Part shown: positions 11,506-23,894 of the stretch, one piece after another | Position numbering within the stretch: the stretch's first letter is position 1 | Layout: the number at the start of each line of letters is the position of its first letter | NCBI GenBank assembly: GCA_037903475.1 | Contig: JBAJFG010000589.1 | Coordinates: forward strand, 298,166-362,165 | DNA: 64,000 bases | Reading direction: 5' to 3' | Source of the DNA: Ancylostoma caninum | Taxonomy: Eukaryota; Nematoda; Chromadorea; Rhabditida; Ancylostomatidae | The notes under the pieces: model-generated | Told to the model about the DNA's origin: nothing | The model's database searches: none | Seen by the model: only the letters and a program-made list of their open reading frames with translations | Position numbers and translations under genes: made by a program

Positions 11506-14464
11506 TTTATATATACAGATAAATTAGTATGGGACTAATTCTTTGGGAGCACAAACAAGAGTATCCCCCTAGAAGGTACATACGCATACATCGAAAATTG
11601 CGGAAACCATCACCCATCTGGGCTGAACTTTTCATTTTGTTTACAAATTTTAACGTTTTCGAAAGACTTTTCAAGTTGGCAAATTGCAGGATGGGGTTAT
11701 CAGAATTATGCACTTATATGTATGCCTAGCATACCACTGTACGAAGCAAAAACGGAAGCAAGGTTGCAATCTGGACATAAGAACTTGCAAAACATACCCA
11801 GCCTGTGCTGCATTACAGCAAAAAGTGTGTTGTTCGAGGAAATATTCTCATCATTCGTCACTTCCACGTCCATTTCTTCACCGTTTCCCTTTTGTACTTC
11901 TGGAATTAGCAAATTCAAGAAAATTTTGCGCACGACTTCAGACTTCATCAGTCAAAAACTCTGCCTATAATACATGTATAGAAATATTCGAAGCATTATC
12001 ATACCACATACCTATTGAAGACGGCTGGCTGGAATACTGTTGCCGCATGCGCATCACCCGCAAACGTTCTGCTTTATAGAAATTCCTAGAAAAAAAAGAA
12101 CTAATCGAGTTAATCGAGATTAGATGATACAAGAGACAAATGTCGTCACTATTCGGCTAGATCTGCCCAAAAACAAACAATTTCGCCCAAGCTCTGTCTC
12201 TGTGTGTAATTTGATGCACTGATCAAGAAGCCATACCCGTATAGTAGATCACAAGGCTATTTTTTACGGTTAAGGTAGTGTTACTGCAGCAAAATGGAAG
12301 AAAATGCCAACTCCGTCAAGAAAATGGTGCCATTTCTTCCGCCTCCATAACACAATGAATACGGGAGTACAGTACAAAAGGACTATGATTTCCGTTACCA
12401 GTGCATCAAATAACCCGTGAGCAAAATTCGATGGAAATCATCAGGACGTTTTCGGCATAAATTTTGTGGCAGAAATAACTGAATAGCGTTCTTCTTTGCG
12501 TCACAATTTGAACACAATATTAGTACTTCGCACCGAACTATTAGTATTCTGGTTCTAGCATAAATAAACCAAGTGGGTACGGAATACCCCAATGTTAGAT
12601 TGGCAAATAACAATCTGGCTTTCTTTCTTTGGAGAAAGTTGACAGATGTTCGAATTCTCTCAACGATGTTCTGATTACAGAGCTCGTCCAGAACACATCC
12701 ACGTTACTTTCAGAAAAATTTGGCTTTTTTCAAGCAACGACGAGTTGAAAAACGTTGATGTCCACCGCCAAGACTGAATTCAGAAGTAGCTAAACACTTC
12801 TCCTGTTCCACAATGGCAAAAAGAGCTTCAGCGCAAAGAAAAACCCGTTAGCAGGATTCTTCCCGATTTGTTATCAAATTTGAATCTCCACGGTCGGCGT
12901 TGATATTCAATGATTATGATTCGCACAATGCCGAGATCAGGCTTTAAGCGTTTTCTGGTCCATGCCCTTACAAGGGTATAGAACATGGTCTAACGGACGT
13001 TGATATAACTATCTGTAGTTTTTTTTTCTGAAATGAGTACTGAAGAATATTCTTAGGGGGGGATGTGGGGGAAAAGCTTCTATTTTAAGATTTAATATGT
13101 TTGGAGGGGAAGTTGCAGGAAAGAAGTCTATAAGCAAAAATTCGAAAAAAAAATTGAGCACTATATAGTCAGTTCTGTGCACAAATCGCAAAGCCAAACT
13201 TCGCCTGCGCAAGTTCTCTGATGAGCTGACCATGAAAACCACACTCATTTCGCAATGTAACCTTGTATTTGTAAAATTCCGATGAATGTAATATATAGCA
13301 GAAACGACGCCTCATAGAATCTTTTGGAACTTTGCACATCGAGGCAATACTTCCTGGTGACGAGTATCAATGCCATTTCGCAGCACAATGTCTTTTCCAG
13401 ACCAAATCAGCAGTTTCTTACACCTTCTCACAAGAACTCTACCATAACCGTGCAAAAATGGCCTTACTGTACGATATGAGTGTACGGGTCGTGATCTGTG
13501 CATCGAATAACACCACAATGCTTGCAGGCGAAAAAAAAACCGACAACCTGGTGAAAATCCCTCAGATAGAGGGATAAGGAGTGAAGAAACAGTATTTCGA
13601 TGCGAAAACGCTTTCATTCACATGTTCTGTTCTCGTATTTACCAACGGCAAAGTAATAAAACAATGATCAAGACAACCAATACTTCAGAAAGCAATAAAA
13701 AAGCGTTAGTAGACTAAAAGTCGAAAAATAAAGCTAATAGTAACTTACATGATATTGGAACTGCTGCTGTCGCTTGATCCACTACCACTTGCACCGCATT
13801 CATTCGTGTGCATTGTATTTGCGGGAACCCAGTTCCGAAATGAAGAAAAAATAGAGACTGTGTGGACTGAAACAGACATTTGCGAGGAAAAGCGAGAAAA
13901 CTATCGTTAGTGAGAGGGAAAAGGATGGCACTGAACTCCAGCTGAGCCTCAATTTCAAAAAATGTTTGCGAAAATAATTCGAAATTTCGAAAATCGCGGC
14001 CAGCAAGGATTCAGCGGTGCAGTTCCGCTCGCCCATGCTAGGCGAGCAGACACGAGCGATAGAGCGCGGAATGTGACGGACGCAGACGAGTGGTGCTCTC
14101 AGTTCAGATAAATCGAGGAAAGTGCAAGCAGAGGGCACATTTCTTCTTGTCAACAGAAAGGACGAGCCTTGCTTATCCCCGACATAGTTTTAATCCAGCA
14201 CGAATACTGTTATATGTATGAAGAAGATGGACGCTTCTGTCCCACAGACCCATTCCCACGCGCTACACCACATGCAACGCGGCACTCTGACTGTCTGCGC
14301 ATCCACGCATTTCATTGATATCACTGTCTTCATTTTCGCCCGATCCTTTTGGTTCTTGTTACGGCCTGTCCAAACGAAAGTGAACGAGCATGAAACTCTC
14401 TAAATTCCTGCAAATACCGACTCGAACACTTCATCAAAATTCAAAGTAAACTTTTAGCTCAGAA
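11506..14464. other. Anonymous intergenic sequence
   Basis: No recognisable gene, RNA or repeat. ORFs are under 135 codons, without conserved motifs or convincing splice structure, often overlapping on both strands. Confidence 0.5.
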
Positions 14465-14704
14465 GTATGGTCTTTCCGAAACGACGAGTCCGCCCACGAC
14501 GGGGACCGAGAGGCGGCACGGCTGAGACGGATGCTGTTGGTTGCCACGTCGTTCACGTCACAGCCGAATCATTGGTCAATACCATGAAGATAACAATGGA
14601 ACGTTATACGCAGATCAGGGATGATGACGTGGAGCGCTGGCAAACGTGGCGGCTTCTCGATCCCCGCGTGCGTGGGCGGACTCGTCGTTTCGGACAGACT
14701 ATAC
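14465..14704. mobile_element. Foldback MITE, ~240 bp
   Basis: The left terminus contains TCCGAAACGACGAGTCCGCC and the right its reverse complement GGCGGACTCGTCGTTTCGGA. Pairing extends outward (GTATGGTCTT against AGACTATAC). The interior is GC-richer than its surroundings and non-coding. Confidence 0.75.
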
Positions 14705-16489
14705 CACAAGTTTGTACGGTACTGTTGTATTTCAGCGGCCCCACTACCGACCTCAAACTCAGAAAAATGATTTCTGTCCGGAAGCTTCTGCTGAAATGCA
14801 ATAGTGCCGTTGTTGCAACAGACGAATGTGGCTAACATCTCAAAAGTTGAGCAGTTACAGTCCTTCTCAAAAATACTTGCCTCACGTTTCACCGCCCGTC
14901 AGCTTAGCCACGTCACAGCACGTATGAGAATACATACAGTGGACGTCAATGGCGGTGCCCCATCCGCGGCCTCAAGAAGCACGCCGCGCAACCGCGCCGC
15001 CCGCGTCGTAAACGATGTTTTCTGCTGCTGTTATGCTATATCTAAAGCTCTTCTGCACGATTTTAAAGATTTTGGACGAATCAGGAAGAAAAGCGACTAG
15101 AAATAGTATTCCGGCAGCAGACGACACCGGTCCCGGTGCGCGCGGCGCCATTGCGCTGCGTCCTTCTCGAGGCCGCAGATCGGCCACCGCCATTGCCATC
15201 CACTGTAGGTGATGCGGCGCGGCTTTACATATGGACTTGAAGCACGAGACAAGTATTTTTGAGGACTGTATATCATAGTCCCCACCAAGTCCATCGACCA
15301 ACGTGCAAGCGGCTGCGGAGGCCGTGAGCGTTTCCCTAATTTTCTTTAAGACTCGTCTAATTCATTCTGATGATCTTTATAAAATCAGAGATGTCAACCC
15401 ATCATGTTTTCTGTCATAGTCCTATTGAACACAAAAAATACAAGTCTTATCAGCCTCCATTCCTGCAAAAATTTGAAGCTCTTATTTGCAAACACGTCAA
15501 ATCAAATTATGACCATAAATGTGCACAGAGGCTGGATATCTGGTTTGTTGTCACATTCAACGCCCTCCATCCACGCCCATTCTTCCGGAAAACTTGCTCG
15601 AAAAATAATTTTTACCAAAGTCATACCTACATAGTCTCATCAAAAACTACCGAATTTTTACCGGATTTACTTATTTATTAAACATGTACAAGAACATGCA
15701 ATAGCCAGCCACAAGCAGTCAATGTACAAGTAATTGAATAAACTTATTCACTCTTCTCCTAAAAAAGTGTATTCTCAGGAATTACGTTAGCATGCAACAG
15801 TTTGTTGAAATCAGAACAAATTCTATTCGTAAAAAACTTCGACCTGATCTGAGTTTCTGCCGTGGTGGTCGAAAGTCTGAGCGGAGCTTCTCTTGTTTTT
15901 GAATCGATAATACAGTATAAGTTCCAATTTCCAGAAAAATAGTAATTTCCAGAAACGCTCCGTGAATTGGCTGAAATCTTACTCTATTTTATTCTCAGTC
16001 ACTTACTTTTATCTCTTTTTTCGAAAATTTGCTTGATTATTTAAATGTGAGTTCAAACCTAGTTTTCTATCAACTCCATTCCTGAAATTTGGACGACTTG
16101 CATCCCAGAGTCACAGATCCCAGTTTTCCTTCCCCTCTCCTCGCCCCTTCCCCTTATCGTTCGTCACTGGTACGTAACACGACTTGAAATGTAAGTTATT
16201 TACTTCGTTTATGTACCTACTAAGCTCCACTCTTCCGGAAAACCACGAATTCAAACACTTGGGCTTATCTTCGGGAAATGCAGAAGTCCATCAAGACGAC
16301 ACTTCTCCAGAATACTATAGTATCATCAGCTTCTCAAGTTCCGGGAAGAACAATTTCCGATGGCGTTGGTATCCTGATCCAATGGATTTATAGACAGATT
16401 AATATAGCCTTGGTCAAGCCGATTTGCGATTATTCCTGGTGCAATCTTGGAGCCCGACATGAATTCTGCAACAGCCCATTATTCATTCG
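14705..16489. other. Anonymous sequence with a GC-rich patch
   Basis: 14940-15215 is markedly GC-rich with ORFs on both strands (up to 109 codons), but none resembles a known protein. The remainder is AT-rich. I see no gene I can support. Confidence 0.4.
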
Positions 16490-16739
16490 AGTAAAGGGCA
16501 ATTTATACTAGCTGCGTGCGTCAGTCGCGCACGCATCTACTTGGGAAGGATTTTTCACGAAGACCGGTCAACGCGGCATGCACATCCCCAATGAAAAGAA
16601 CGCACGACCGCCGCGAGGCCGTAAACGCGCGCGTCTGAGCTGCGCCTGAGCTGCGACTGAGATGCGACTGAGCCCTATTCTTCATCATATGGGCGCACGC
16701 GCGTCAGTCGCACGCATCCAGTATAAATTGCCCTTTACT
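16490..16739. mobile_element. MITE with AGTAAAGGGCAATTTATACT termini
   Basis: The left terminus AGTAAAGGGCAATTTATACT and right terminus AGTATAAATTGCCCTTTACT are exact reverse complements. Subterminal GTGCGTCAGTCGC-type blocks also mirror each other. The centre repeats 'gagctgcg.ctga'. There is no coding capacity. Confidence 0.82.
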
Positions 16740-17593
16740 GGAGAGGAATCGTGAGTTTTTGTCCATGAGTTTCTTTTGCCCTTCATACCTTAATATTCCA
16801 CCTTTCCAACTACGCTCAAAACGATAAAACAAATCACATTAGGCGCTCCTTAAGGAAACAACGACGGTACCCGATTTCCCCGATTTTCTCCGGTGGTCTT
16901 CCTGTTCAGTCTGCTGCTGACCTCTATTCGCTTGGCGCCAGCCTGTTGCTTTTTTTTGCGTTGATTGATGGCTACATCGTCTTCCGCCTATTTTAAGGAG
17001 CGTTTGTCCATATTTCCAGGCTTTCTTCCTGTTCTCCGGCTATGATGGGTAGATTCTTACCATTCTGATAGTTAGTTCAGGACGGATTTTATCAATGACT
17101 GGTGAAGCTTTTGTGAGTTATCCTTAAATATTCAACCTCTATAATACTTCCGTTCCTGGACTGTTCATGCCAAAGGAAACTTGGCTGGTCCATCAATCTC
17201 TGACATCCGTCGATGGCTATCTACCAAAAAATGAGGTTGTCACTAGCCCAGTCTGTCTCCAAAGAAAAACCAAAATATTGTGTGATTACGTGAGGATCCA
17301 TCGAGAATCAGTCCATTCGGATCTCGAATTTCAATCTCCCAATCTCTTGACTTCAAGACTATGACTCTTGTTAAATCTTCCAGTTTTCCCCTCAAACGTT
17401 TTCCCCTCCATCTTTATGTATGCAATAAAACCTATGCAAACTGCCACAAACCAGTTGCAGAAGAGTTAGAAGAGATCAGCAAATGGGTTTTCTCCTTTGA
17501 ATTTCGCATATAAAAGGCCTCTCGTTCACATAACAGCTTTTTTCCTGCAAACTGTACAAGTTTCGTACTTCTCGCGCCATCATCGTCTAGGAA
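16740..17593. other. Anonymous sequence
   Basis: No gene or repeat that I can support; only short ORFs without family resemblance. Confidence 0.4.
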
Positions 17594-17839
17594 ATGTATT
17601 CCGCAAACCTGCTGCTTGGATATTGGATACTCGTCGTCGCCCAATCAGTCGGCGTCGCGGGACAGGTTCTCATGATGCCAAGGCGGTCGTCTGGTTGCAG
17701 CTGCGGGTTTTCGGCAAATCATTCTCGTCGCATTGTTCCGCGGCGCTTCTCTGATCACCGTCGACAAGCTGTCGGCTATCTCATCGCCTCATGCTTAACT
17801 GTAGTTCTTGTACTCCATATTGTTGTATCATACCACTAG
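17594..17839 (+). CDS. Candidate small secreted or membrane peptide
   Basis: An 81-codon ORF with ATG at 17594. Its N-terminus looks like a signal peptide: a hydrophobic run from NLLLGYWILVVAQSVG and a small-residue region ending VAG. A basic middle follows with SGCSCG and dibasic RR pairs, then a C-terminal hydrophobic run VGYLIASCLTVVLVLHIVV. Codon third positions are GC-richer than the flanks, as in the real exons elsewhere. No homologue is recognised. It could be a first exon spliced at an internal GT, or chance. Confidence 0.3.
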   Translation: MYSANLLLGYWILVVAQSVGVAGQVLMMPRRSSGCSCGFSANHSRRIVPRRFSDHRRQAVGYLIASCLTVVLVLHIVVSYH

Positions 17840-18289
17840 TGGCTTACTTTGTATTTCCGAGTGTTCCTTGCATAGTGGTGATCTTCCGCCGTATTTTCAA
17901 GACTATAGGGAGTTAAGACACTTGGAAATCCTGGATGTTTCCGCAGCTAGATTCTTAGAAATCAAGCTTTACTCCTATCGAATTTCCGATTAAAGGAATT
18001 TTGATAGGAATAATGGTTCGCCCTGTCAGGACCTTCTAAAGAATGTGAGTAGAGTGAGAACCACACAGAAGGAATCCTGACTCTATTTTTTTCTTATCTA
18101 TGTGTATACTTCTAACAGAATACTAATGATATCTATGAGTGCAAGCGAGCAGCTCTAGTCATGAATTTGTGAAACTGTTCATCTCAAAGATAGCACACAC
18201 GGCGATTTCAAGGTTTGGGTAAACCCCCATATAAGGAATCAATATCCAGTAATGAAATAGCGAGAAACACTCGAAAAAGCCCGTCTACG

Positions 18290-18537
18290 GACGTTCGTCA
18301 CCCGCCGCGCCGCCGCGCGCGAATTCGCGCGCGGCACTACCTTTTTTTCCCTAGCGCAGACGCCGGGAGGGTGGGTATGGAGCGTTATACCTGGAGTGGG
18401 AGGCGCGGACGAGCTCTGACCAATCGCAGAGCTGGGCCGCACCCCCCTCTCCAGGTATAACACCCCACACCCCGGGAGGGTTCGTCGCGCACTCCGCCCT
18501 TTTCGCCGCGTTTGCGAAAGGACGGGTGACGAACGTC
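18290..18537. mobile_element. GC-rich foldback element with nested hairpins
   Basis: Outer arms GACGTTCGTCACCCG (18290) and CGGGTGACGAACGTC (to 18537) are exact reverse complements. Inside, TTATACCTGGAG pairs with CTCCAGGTATAA, and inside that GAGCTCTG pairs with CAGAGCTG, giving three nested stems. GCGCGCGAATTCGCGCGC is itself a perfect palindrome. The sequence is non-coding. Confidence 0.75.
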
Positions 18538-18540
18538 ACG

Positions 18541-19722
18541 TAATCGAAAAAGCCACAAAACTGTGGTGTTGCTCCCTATACGCCGGGAGCTGCTGACAAG
18601 TGAAGCCTTGTTCACACCTGTAGGTCCCAACACGATAGCAGAATTGGTAGCCATACTCTGAACACTCGCAGTAACTGAGCTGATAATTGTAATCTGTTGT
18701 GCAGGTTTTTGCCCTGGAAGGCCTCTCAAATTACAGGGTGACTACAAAGTCTTTGGCCAAAGATTTTATTGTAATTATTTGTTGCGCTTTGTCAGGAAAC
18801 CCATGACTTTGTTACGCGTTGACAATCCAAATGTCTCGAACACACGTGCAAAATTTCATAATCCGTAGCTCTATTTGAACCTTGTATGTATGTATATATG
18901 TTGTTGAGCTCAAAATAATTTCCTAACCAGCGAGCTATATCTAAATATATAGAGGGATTTCTCATATCAGCTCAGTTTTTATCATTACAAACTGTATTTA
19001 GCTAGAAATTATATTTTTCCGTAAAGAATTCACTGGAAATGACATTCAGTGAAGAAAATGGGCTTGAGGGTCACTGAGAAGCCTTAATCACATTACAAAT
19101 AAGTTTCTCTACTTGTAACCACAACTTGAGCACAGGTTTAGCAAACGAGAAGGCTTCTGAAGCGGGCACCCGATTTCAGGTCGAAAGCCGAACCACCAAC
19201 AAATTGGTTGCCACTCGATGGTCCTTCTTTTGTTTTATGATAAAAAGCACCTTGCCAAGCTCTGCTATTACCTCAGATTATTGACTCACAGCATTGTACA
19301 AAGCGTCTTTCTTTCACGTATCGACAGCGTTTGCCGCTTCTTATAAAAACATGCACACTTGAGAAGCTTAGCCACTTCATGGGTATTCACCTTTAAATAT
19401 CGTCGGTGCGGGCTTGCGCTTGAACTACTTTATTCCCAACAGGGGGGGGGATCCATTGTACGGGAAGCAACGCTTCAATCGAGTCTGAACTTGATAAGTA
19501 CTGGGTCGCTTTTCAGTTCTTCGAAGTGTTTCATGACATACTGCGGGTCGTTCAAGACTTGGGTGTGGCTTCACTGCATCGCTATCTTACTTGCTTCATC
19601 GTCGCCCTGTTCATGTTTATTACTCTCATTGTCAGATCATTATAATGCGCCGTGAAATAGAATAGCTCTTCTTTTGCTATTTCTTGTGGTAATTATTTAT
19701 CCCCATGTGAGCTTGTTCTTTT
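18541..19722. other. Upstream region of the collagen gene
   Basis: It should hold the collagen promoter, but no defined element stands out. At 18735 a CAGGGTGACTACAAAGTC stretch resembles a transposon terminus without a partner. On the minus strand near 19490-19650 a short open stretch with DPQYVMKHFEELKSDPVL looks like decayed coding sequence of unknown family. A run of G occurs at 19441-19449. Confidence 0.4.
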
Positions 19723-19729
19723 AGCCAGA
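19723..19729 (+). promoter_or_regulatory. Putative spliced-leader trans-splice acceptor
   Basis: TTCTTTTAG ends at 19724, five bases before the collagen ATG at 19730, with no coding sequence before it. In nematodes an acceptor this close to the start codon usually receives an SL exon. This is inferred from position and consensus. Confidence 0.6.
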
Positions 19730-22700
19730 ATGCCGGACGGGGCGACTATAGCCACGTTTCTGTCGATTTCGATAAGCGTCGGGATGATAGCAGTATGTGG
19801 CATTATTGCCAACATGATCTGCGACGACATCAACGACTTCTACGCGGATAGCATGAAGGAGCTGAAGGCGTTCAAGGTACAAATATTTCGAACAAAAAAA
19901 AAATGCAGAAATTGCTTTCACATACTTCTAAGGAATTGTAATCGACTCAAGAAACTGAGTTGTGCGGAGATCTAGGAGACTTCAGGGCTCGGATGCATCA
20001 TTGGAAGGACTAGTAACCTTATTCCAATGGGTATAATCACCCATGGGTAGCAGCTAGGTACAGCGAACGTTACATATGGACAGAAAAGTTGATGGGTGCT
20101 AGGTAAAGGGTGAATGGGGTTAGTTTGTTTAGTTTACCATGGGTAATCTCAATGACGTATGCTGGCGCAGTGGAAGAGGTTCGCGCGCATAAGCGTCACT
20201 ACTTGTTTAGACCGGTTGGGAGAGGAGGTTTTCGGACCAATGAGAGTGGTGATAATTGCGGATGCGCAGACGTCTAGAGTGTCCTACAAGAGCATCTCTT
20301 GCTAGTTGCCAAGTATGCTTTCTATAATATTTTCGATCAGGACTTGGATGCGTTATTCAGATTACCCAAGATAAACTTGTTGACGCTCGTGTTAGCAGCG
20401 CTTAAGCTTGAGGGGTTATAACAGGCTTACCCTGGGTAATCCCAATGACGCATGCCGCCCCACGTGTCACTCCTAGTTTTGCACTCCCATCGCTGAGTAG
20501 CGTAATCCTTCCTGAATAGCTATAAGAAATAGCTTCTTGCTCAGCAATGTCTCAATAAGAATGCTGAACCGGTTTTGGTTTAAGAAAACACAAAAAGTAT
20601 GCGTTTAATCGCAACGAATATTCCACAAGAAACATTTTCGTAGTCGAACAAGTTTTCCTTAGTTTTTCTCTTCTGGCAACGTTTTTATTTTGAAGCAGAG
20701 GAAATGGTCAGAAATCCGATGCGATTTTCTATTTAAGTTTCGAGTGACATGTGATAGTCCATCAGTTCGCAGGTGTCCATCAAGATAAATGATCAATTTC
20801 TTTAGAACTATGGCTAAGAGAGTGACGTTTAGTTGTTGACGCTGGAACCTATTTTTATATTGGTCACTATGTGTTTCTTTTTTGAAGTCTTAAGTGGAGA
20901 ATTTAATTTTTTTGAATTCTATTTTCTAACTCAAAGAAAATAAAGCACAAAACACAGCATAACGCAACAAAGTACGATTCATTACAAACATTTTAAACGC
21001 GGCTACAGCTATCGAGGCTCGTGCGCTGCAGTACACCCCGTCGCGGCGCGGCTCTCTCCGGTCAGAGAGCTAGAGGGCGAGTACTGATCATAGGGTGTGG
21101 CAGGCAACCAGAGTGCAGACAACCACTGCAAAACAACCAGAACCGTCGCTGCAGGGTCTGCAATGAATGGAGTTTACATAAACTGCTTCATTTTTTATTT
21201 ACAGAGTTTACACAAGTTACTGTATTTTCATTTTGTCTATTTTTTTGGAGTGTCATGAACGAATCATGATTACCTGATGCGAGAATGAACTGTTGAAGGT
21301 TCTTACGGACGATGCGTGGACGGAAGTGATAAAAATGGAACTTCCTCCGTCGAAAAAGTCCAGTTTCGAGAACCTGATCAAGAGAGAGAAGAGAAACATG
21401 AACCTGCCCGAGTTTTGCAGTGAGTTTCTTCAAGATGACACTAATAGAACACGCTTATGGCAGTAAAAGTAGTGGAGTGCCAGCCTTACTGCCTTATTCT
21501 CCCATAAGGTTTCTATTTTTAGGCTGCATGGCACAATCCATGTGCCCTCCTGGACCTCCAGGTCGCCCAGGACTTGATGGAGACGATGGCTGTGAGTTTT
21601 TCGGTAGGGGTAGAAAGGGGCAAGACTAGCCATTGAAAGTAATAGGTCTGAAATTGGTATAAGAGCGAATAAAAAATTAAATAGGTAAAAAAAAACACTC
21701 GAAAATTGGCTATAAAGGCAAGGAATTAGAAAAATTATGATGTTTCTATCGCATAAACTTAGAAATTCGTCAGAAGTTGTTTCAGTGAAGAGCTAATTTT
21801 CCCTCTTTTTGCTACAGAAGAAATTTTCAGTCCCCGGATTACCAGGCCCGCGCGGGCCTGACGGAGTGGATGGCGCTACAGGTCTCGTCTTTAATTCCGA
21901 CACTGGGTGTATCCAATGCCCTGCAGGACGTAGGTTTCTGCTATTTACATGGATTCCACCCTGGACCCAATTCATTTAAACATTTTAGCTCCTGGCCCTC
22001 CTGGAGCGCCTGGACCCGCGGGACTACCCGGGCTACGCGGTATGGATGGAACACGTGGAGATCGGTACTATGGCATTGGTAGACCAGGTCCACCCGGACC
22101 ACCTGGAGACCGCGGAGCGCCAGGTCAGGCACACTCGTACAGGTTTGCTGCACGCAATGTTGAAGCGATTATTTTAGGCCGCACCGGAGCAGCAGGCCCT
22201 CCAGGATATCCTGGACGCGAAGGTGTGCGATACATCCCGGGACCACGAGGACTGCCAGGAATGCCTGGTCCACGGGGACCACCAGGACCATCTGGACCAG
22301 CGGGAGTGGCAGAAGAGGGACCAGACGGACTGCCGGGGCCAATGGGTAAACCAGGACTTCCGGGCATGCCTGGACCTTTGGGAAGGCCTGGAGAGGTGAG
22401 ACTAGCAGCACTTTTCGAAGTGCTTTACATCGACGATTCCCGCGATCTATCCCATGACATCCTTTTTCAAGGCTGGAATGCCTGGTGAGCCTGGATTTGA
22501 CGCAGATTATTGCCCTTGCCCTCCACGAGGCGCTGTTCGACAGCAGGCTGCACCCACTTATGAGGAGGAGAAAGTATCCGACGAGGGTGAGTCTGAACCA
22601 TACTACGGGGAGCCTTATTTCTTCTCATATGTCACAAGTTATCTTTTTTCTGCAGAGCCAATCGTCCACCCGTCAGCCACACAAATTTTCGAGCACAGGA

Positions 22701-22813
22701 ACAGAGTGCCTGAGTCAGCTGAGCAGAAGGTGTTCTTCCCAGAGACGTATGAAATCCACATTGAAGAGACCACTCCAGAACCCATCAAGAAGAAAAGGCT
22801 GCGATATATCTAA
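19730..22813 (+). CDS. Cuticle collagen, complete, eight exons
   Basis: This encodes a structural collagen of the nematode cuticle, secreted by hypodermis and trimerised through Gly-X-Y repeats. Exons: 19730-19876, 21299-21419, 21523-21591, 21831-21929, 21989-22123, 22178-22395, 22472-22586 and 22656-22813. Phases join cleanly to 353 residues. The N-terminal domain has a membrane-type hydrophobic stretch (residues ~7-30) and the family pattern [13 protein letters not shown], then REKR, a subtilisin-type processing site. Gly-X-Y blocks begin [10 protein letters not shown] and are interrupted by a cysteine knot-like segment [11 protein letters not shown]. The last block ends [17 protein letters not shown] non-collagenous acidic/basic tail of ~75 residues ends KKKRLRYI. 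Short introns follow the long 1.4-kb first intron, which holds two MITEs. An AATAAA lies at 23161. Symbol not assignable. Confidence 0.95.
19987..20163. mobile_element. MITE, TGCATC...GATTACCC family, copy 4
   Basis: In collagen intron 1. The left end reads GCTCGGATGCATCATTGGA and the right end TACCATGGGTAATCTCAATG, ending near GACGTATGC. The copy is diverged, with an internal duplication of the CCATGGGTA motif. Confidence 0.55.
20345..20456. mobile_element. MITE, TGCATC...GATTACCC family, copy 5
   Basis: In collagen intron 1, about 180 bp from copy 4. The left end reads TGGATGCGTTATTCAGATTA and the right end CTTACCCTGGGTAATCCCAA, then TGACGCATGC. Confidence 0.65.
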
Positions 22814-23890
22814 TGTCTATACAACTCTAGCTGTAGTAGTTGTTAGTAAGCATAAATCCTTGTAGAATATACATATGTATTGTTTAGCAACAGGAATTCA
22901 CTTCAGTATTCAGAAGAGTCATATGTTCCTTTTTCTCCAGAGTCCGAGAGGTATCCGAGTAAGTTATACGAGAAGGCCCTCCTTGAAAAAGTCATCAGAA
23001 CGCCATATTGTGTTGCCTTTTCCGAGGATGTTGTTGTTTAATCTGCAAGGAAAGGCTCCAACAAAAGCGTGTCCTGACTACGAGACTTGATTTCTTTCTC
23101 TATTCGACAATATCCAAGTTATCAATTCAAGGTGCAGGATTTGTTCAGGAGACGTTGCACAATAAATTATGGCTCACTTCAAGGCAAACTGACTGATTGC
23201 GTGAATTTATGCAGAGAGGGTACATAAATCCAACTTCATCTGAAGTGCAAAATATAGCAAAGATTAAAGACTGTTGTAACAACAAACAAAACCACGAATA
23301 CTGGGGAACAGGCGGTTGATCCTGCGAATGTCAGTTAGAGGTGTGAGGAACGGGACTGAAAACTGTATGATTAGATCCACAGCGATAGAATATCAGGGTT
23401 CCTGAGTGCGGTGTCACAAGGCTAGATTTGTGGACGAGTTGTTCATAAAGTATTATATATTCTAAATGATTCCAAGGGGCTACAAGCTCCATAAAGAGAA
23501 CAATGTAGATGAGTTATGTAGAACGCAGCAGCCTCCGTTGGGGGGGGGGGCATGGTAAGACGTCTAATTATGATAAGGCGTACACCCGGATCGAAGCGAT
23601 GATGAGAAAATTCGGTACTATTTGTGGCACCCTTAACAGATGTTCTCAAGCGAAAATTGAAGGTGCTGAGAAAAGGTGTGGGAATCCAATCAACCAACCA
23701 ACCGCTGCTCACCCATTATAGCTACGCTACTTCAATAACCATTATGGTTAGAAAAGGACCTTATATTATTCGGTTTGATTTTGTAACATTTTACCATGAA
23801 TTTGGTTACCAGTAAAAGGGTCCCTTTCAGAACGCGAGATGCTGACATTCGCCAGACTAAAAGCCTCTACGCCGCTTATAAAAAGATTAG
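22814..23890. other. Collagen 3' flank
   Basis: Probable 3' UTR and intergenic DNA. AATAAA at 23161 is a candidate poly(A) signal. A run of G lies at 23540-23550. No further gene is recognised. Confidence 0.5.
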
Positions 23891-23894
23891 TTAA

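Larger units (their letters stand above)
19877..21298. other. Collagen intron 1
   Basis: A long first intron with two MITEs and a GC-rich island at about 20995-21160 containing 'cgtcgcggcgcggctctctc'. No exon is seen within it. The acceptor before GTTCTTACGG at 21299 (GTTGAAG) is weak, but the protein join is what the family predicts. Confidence 0.6.
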
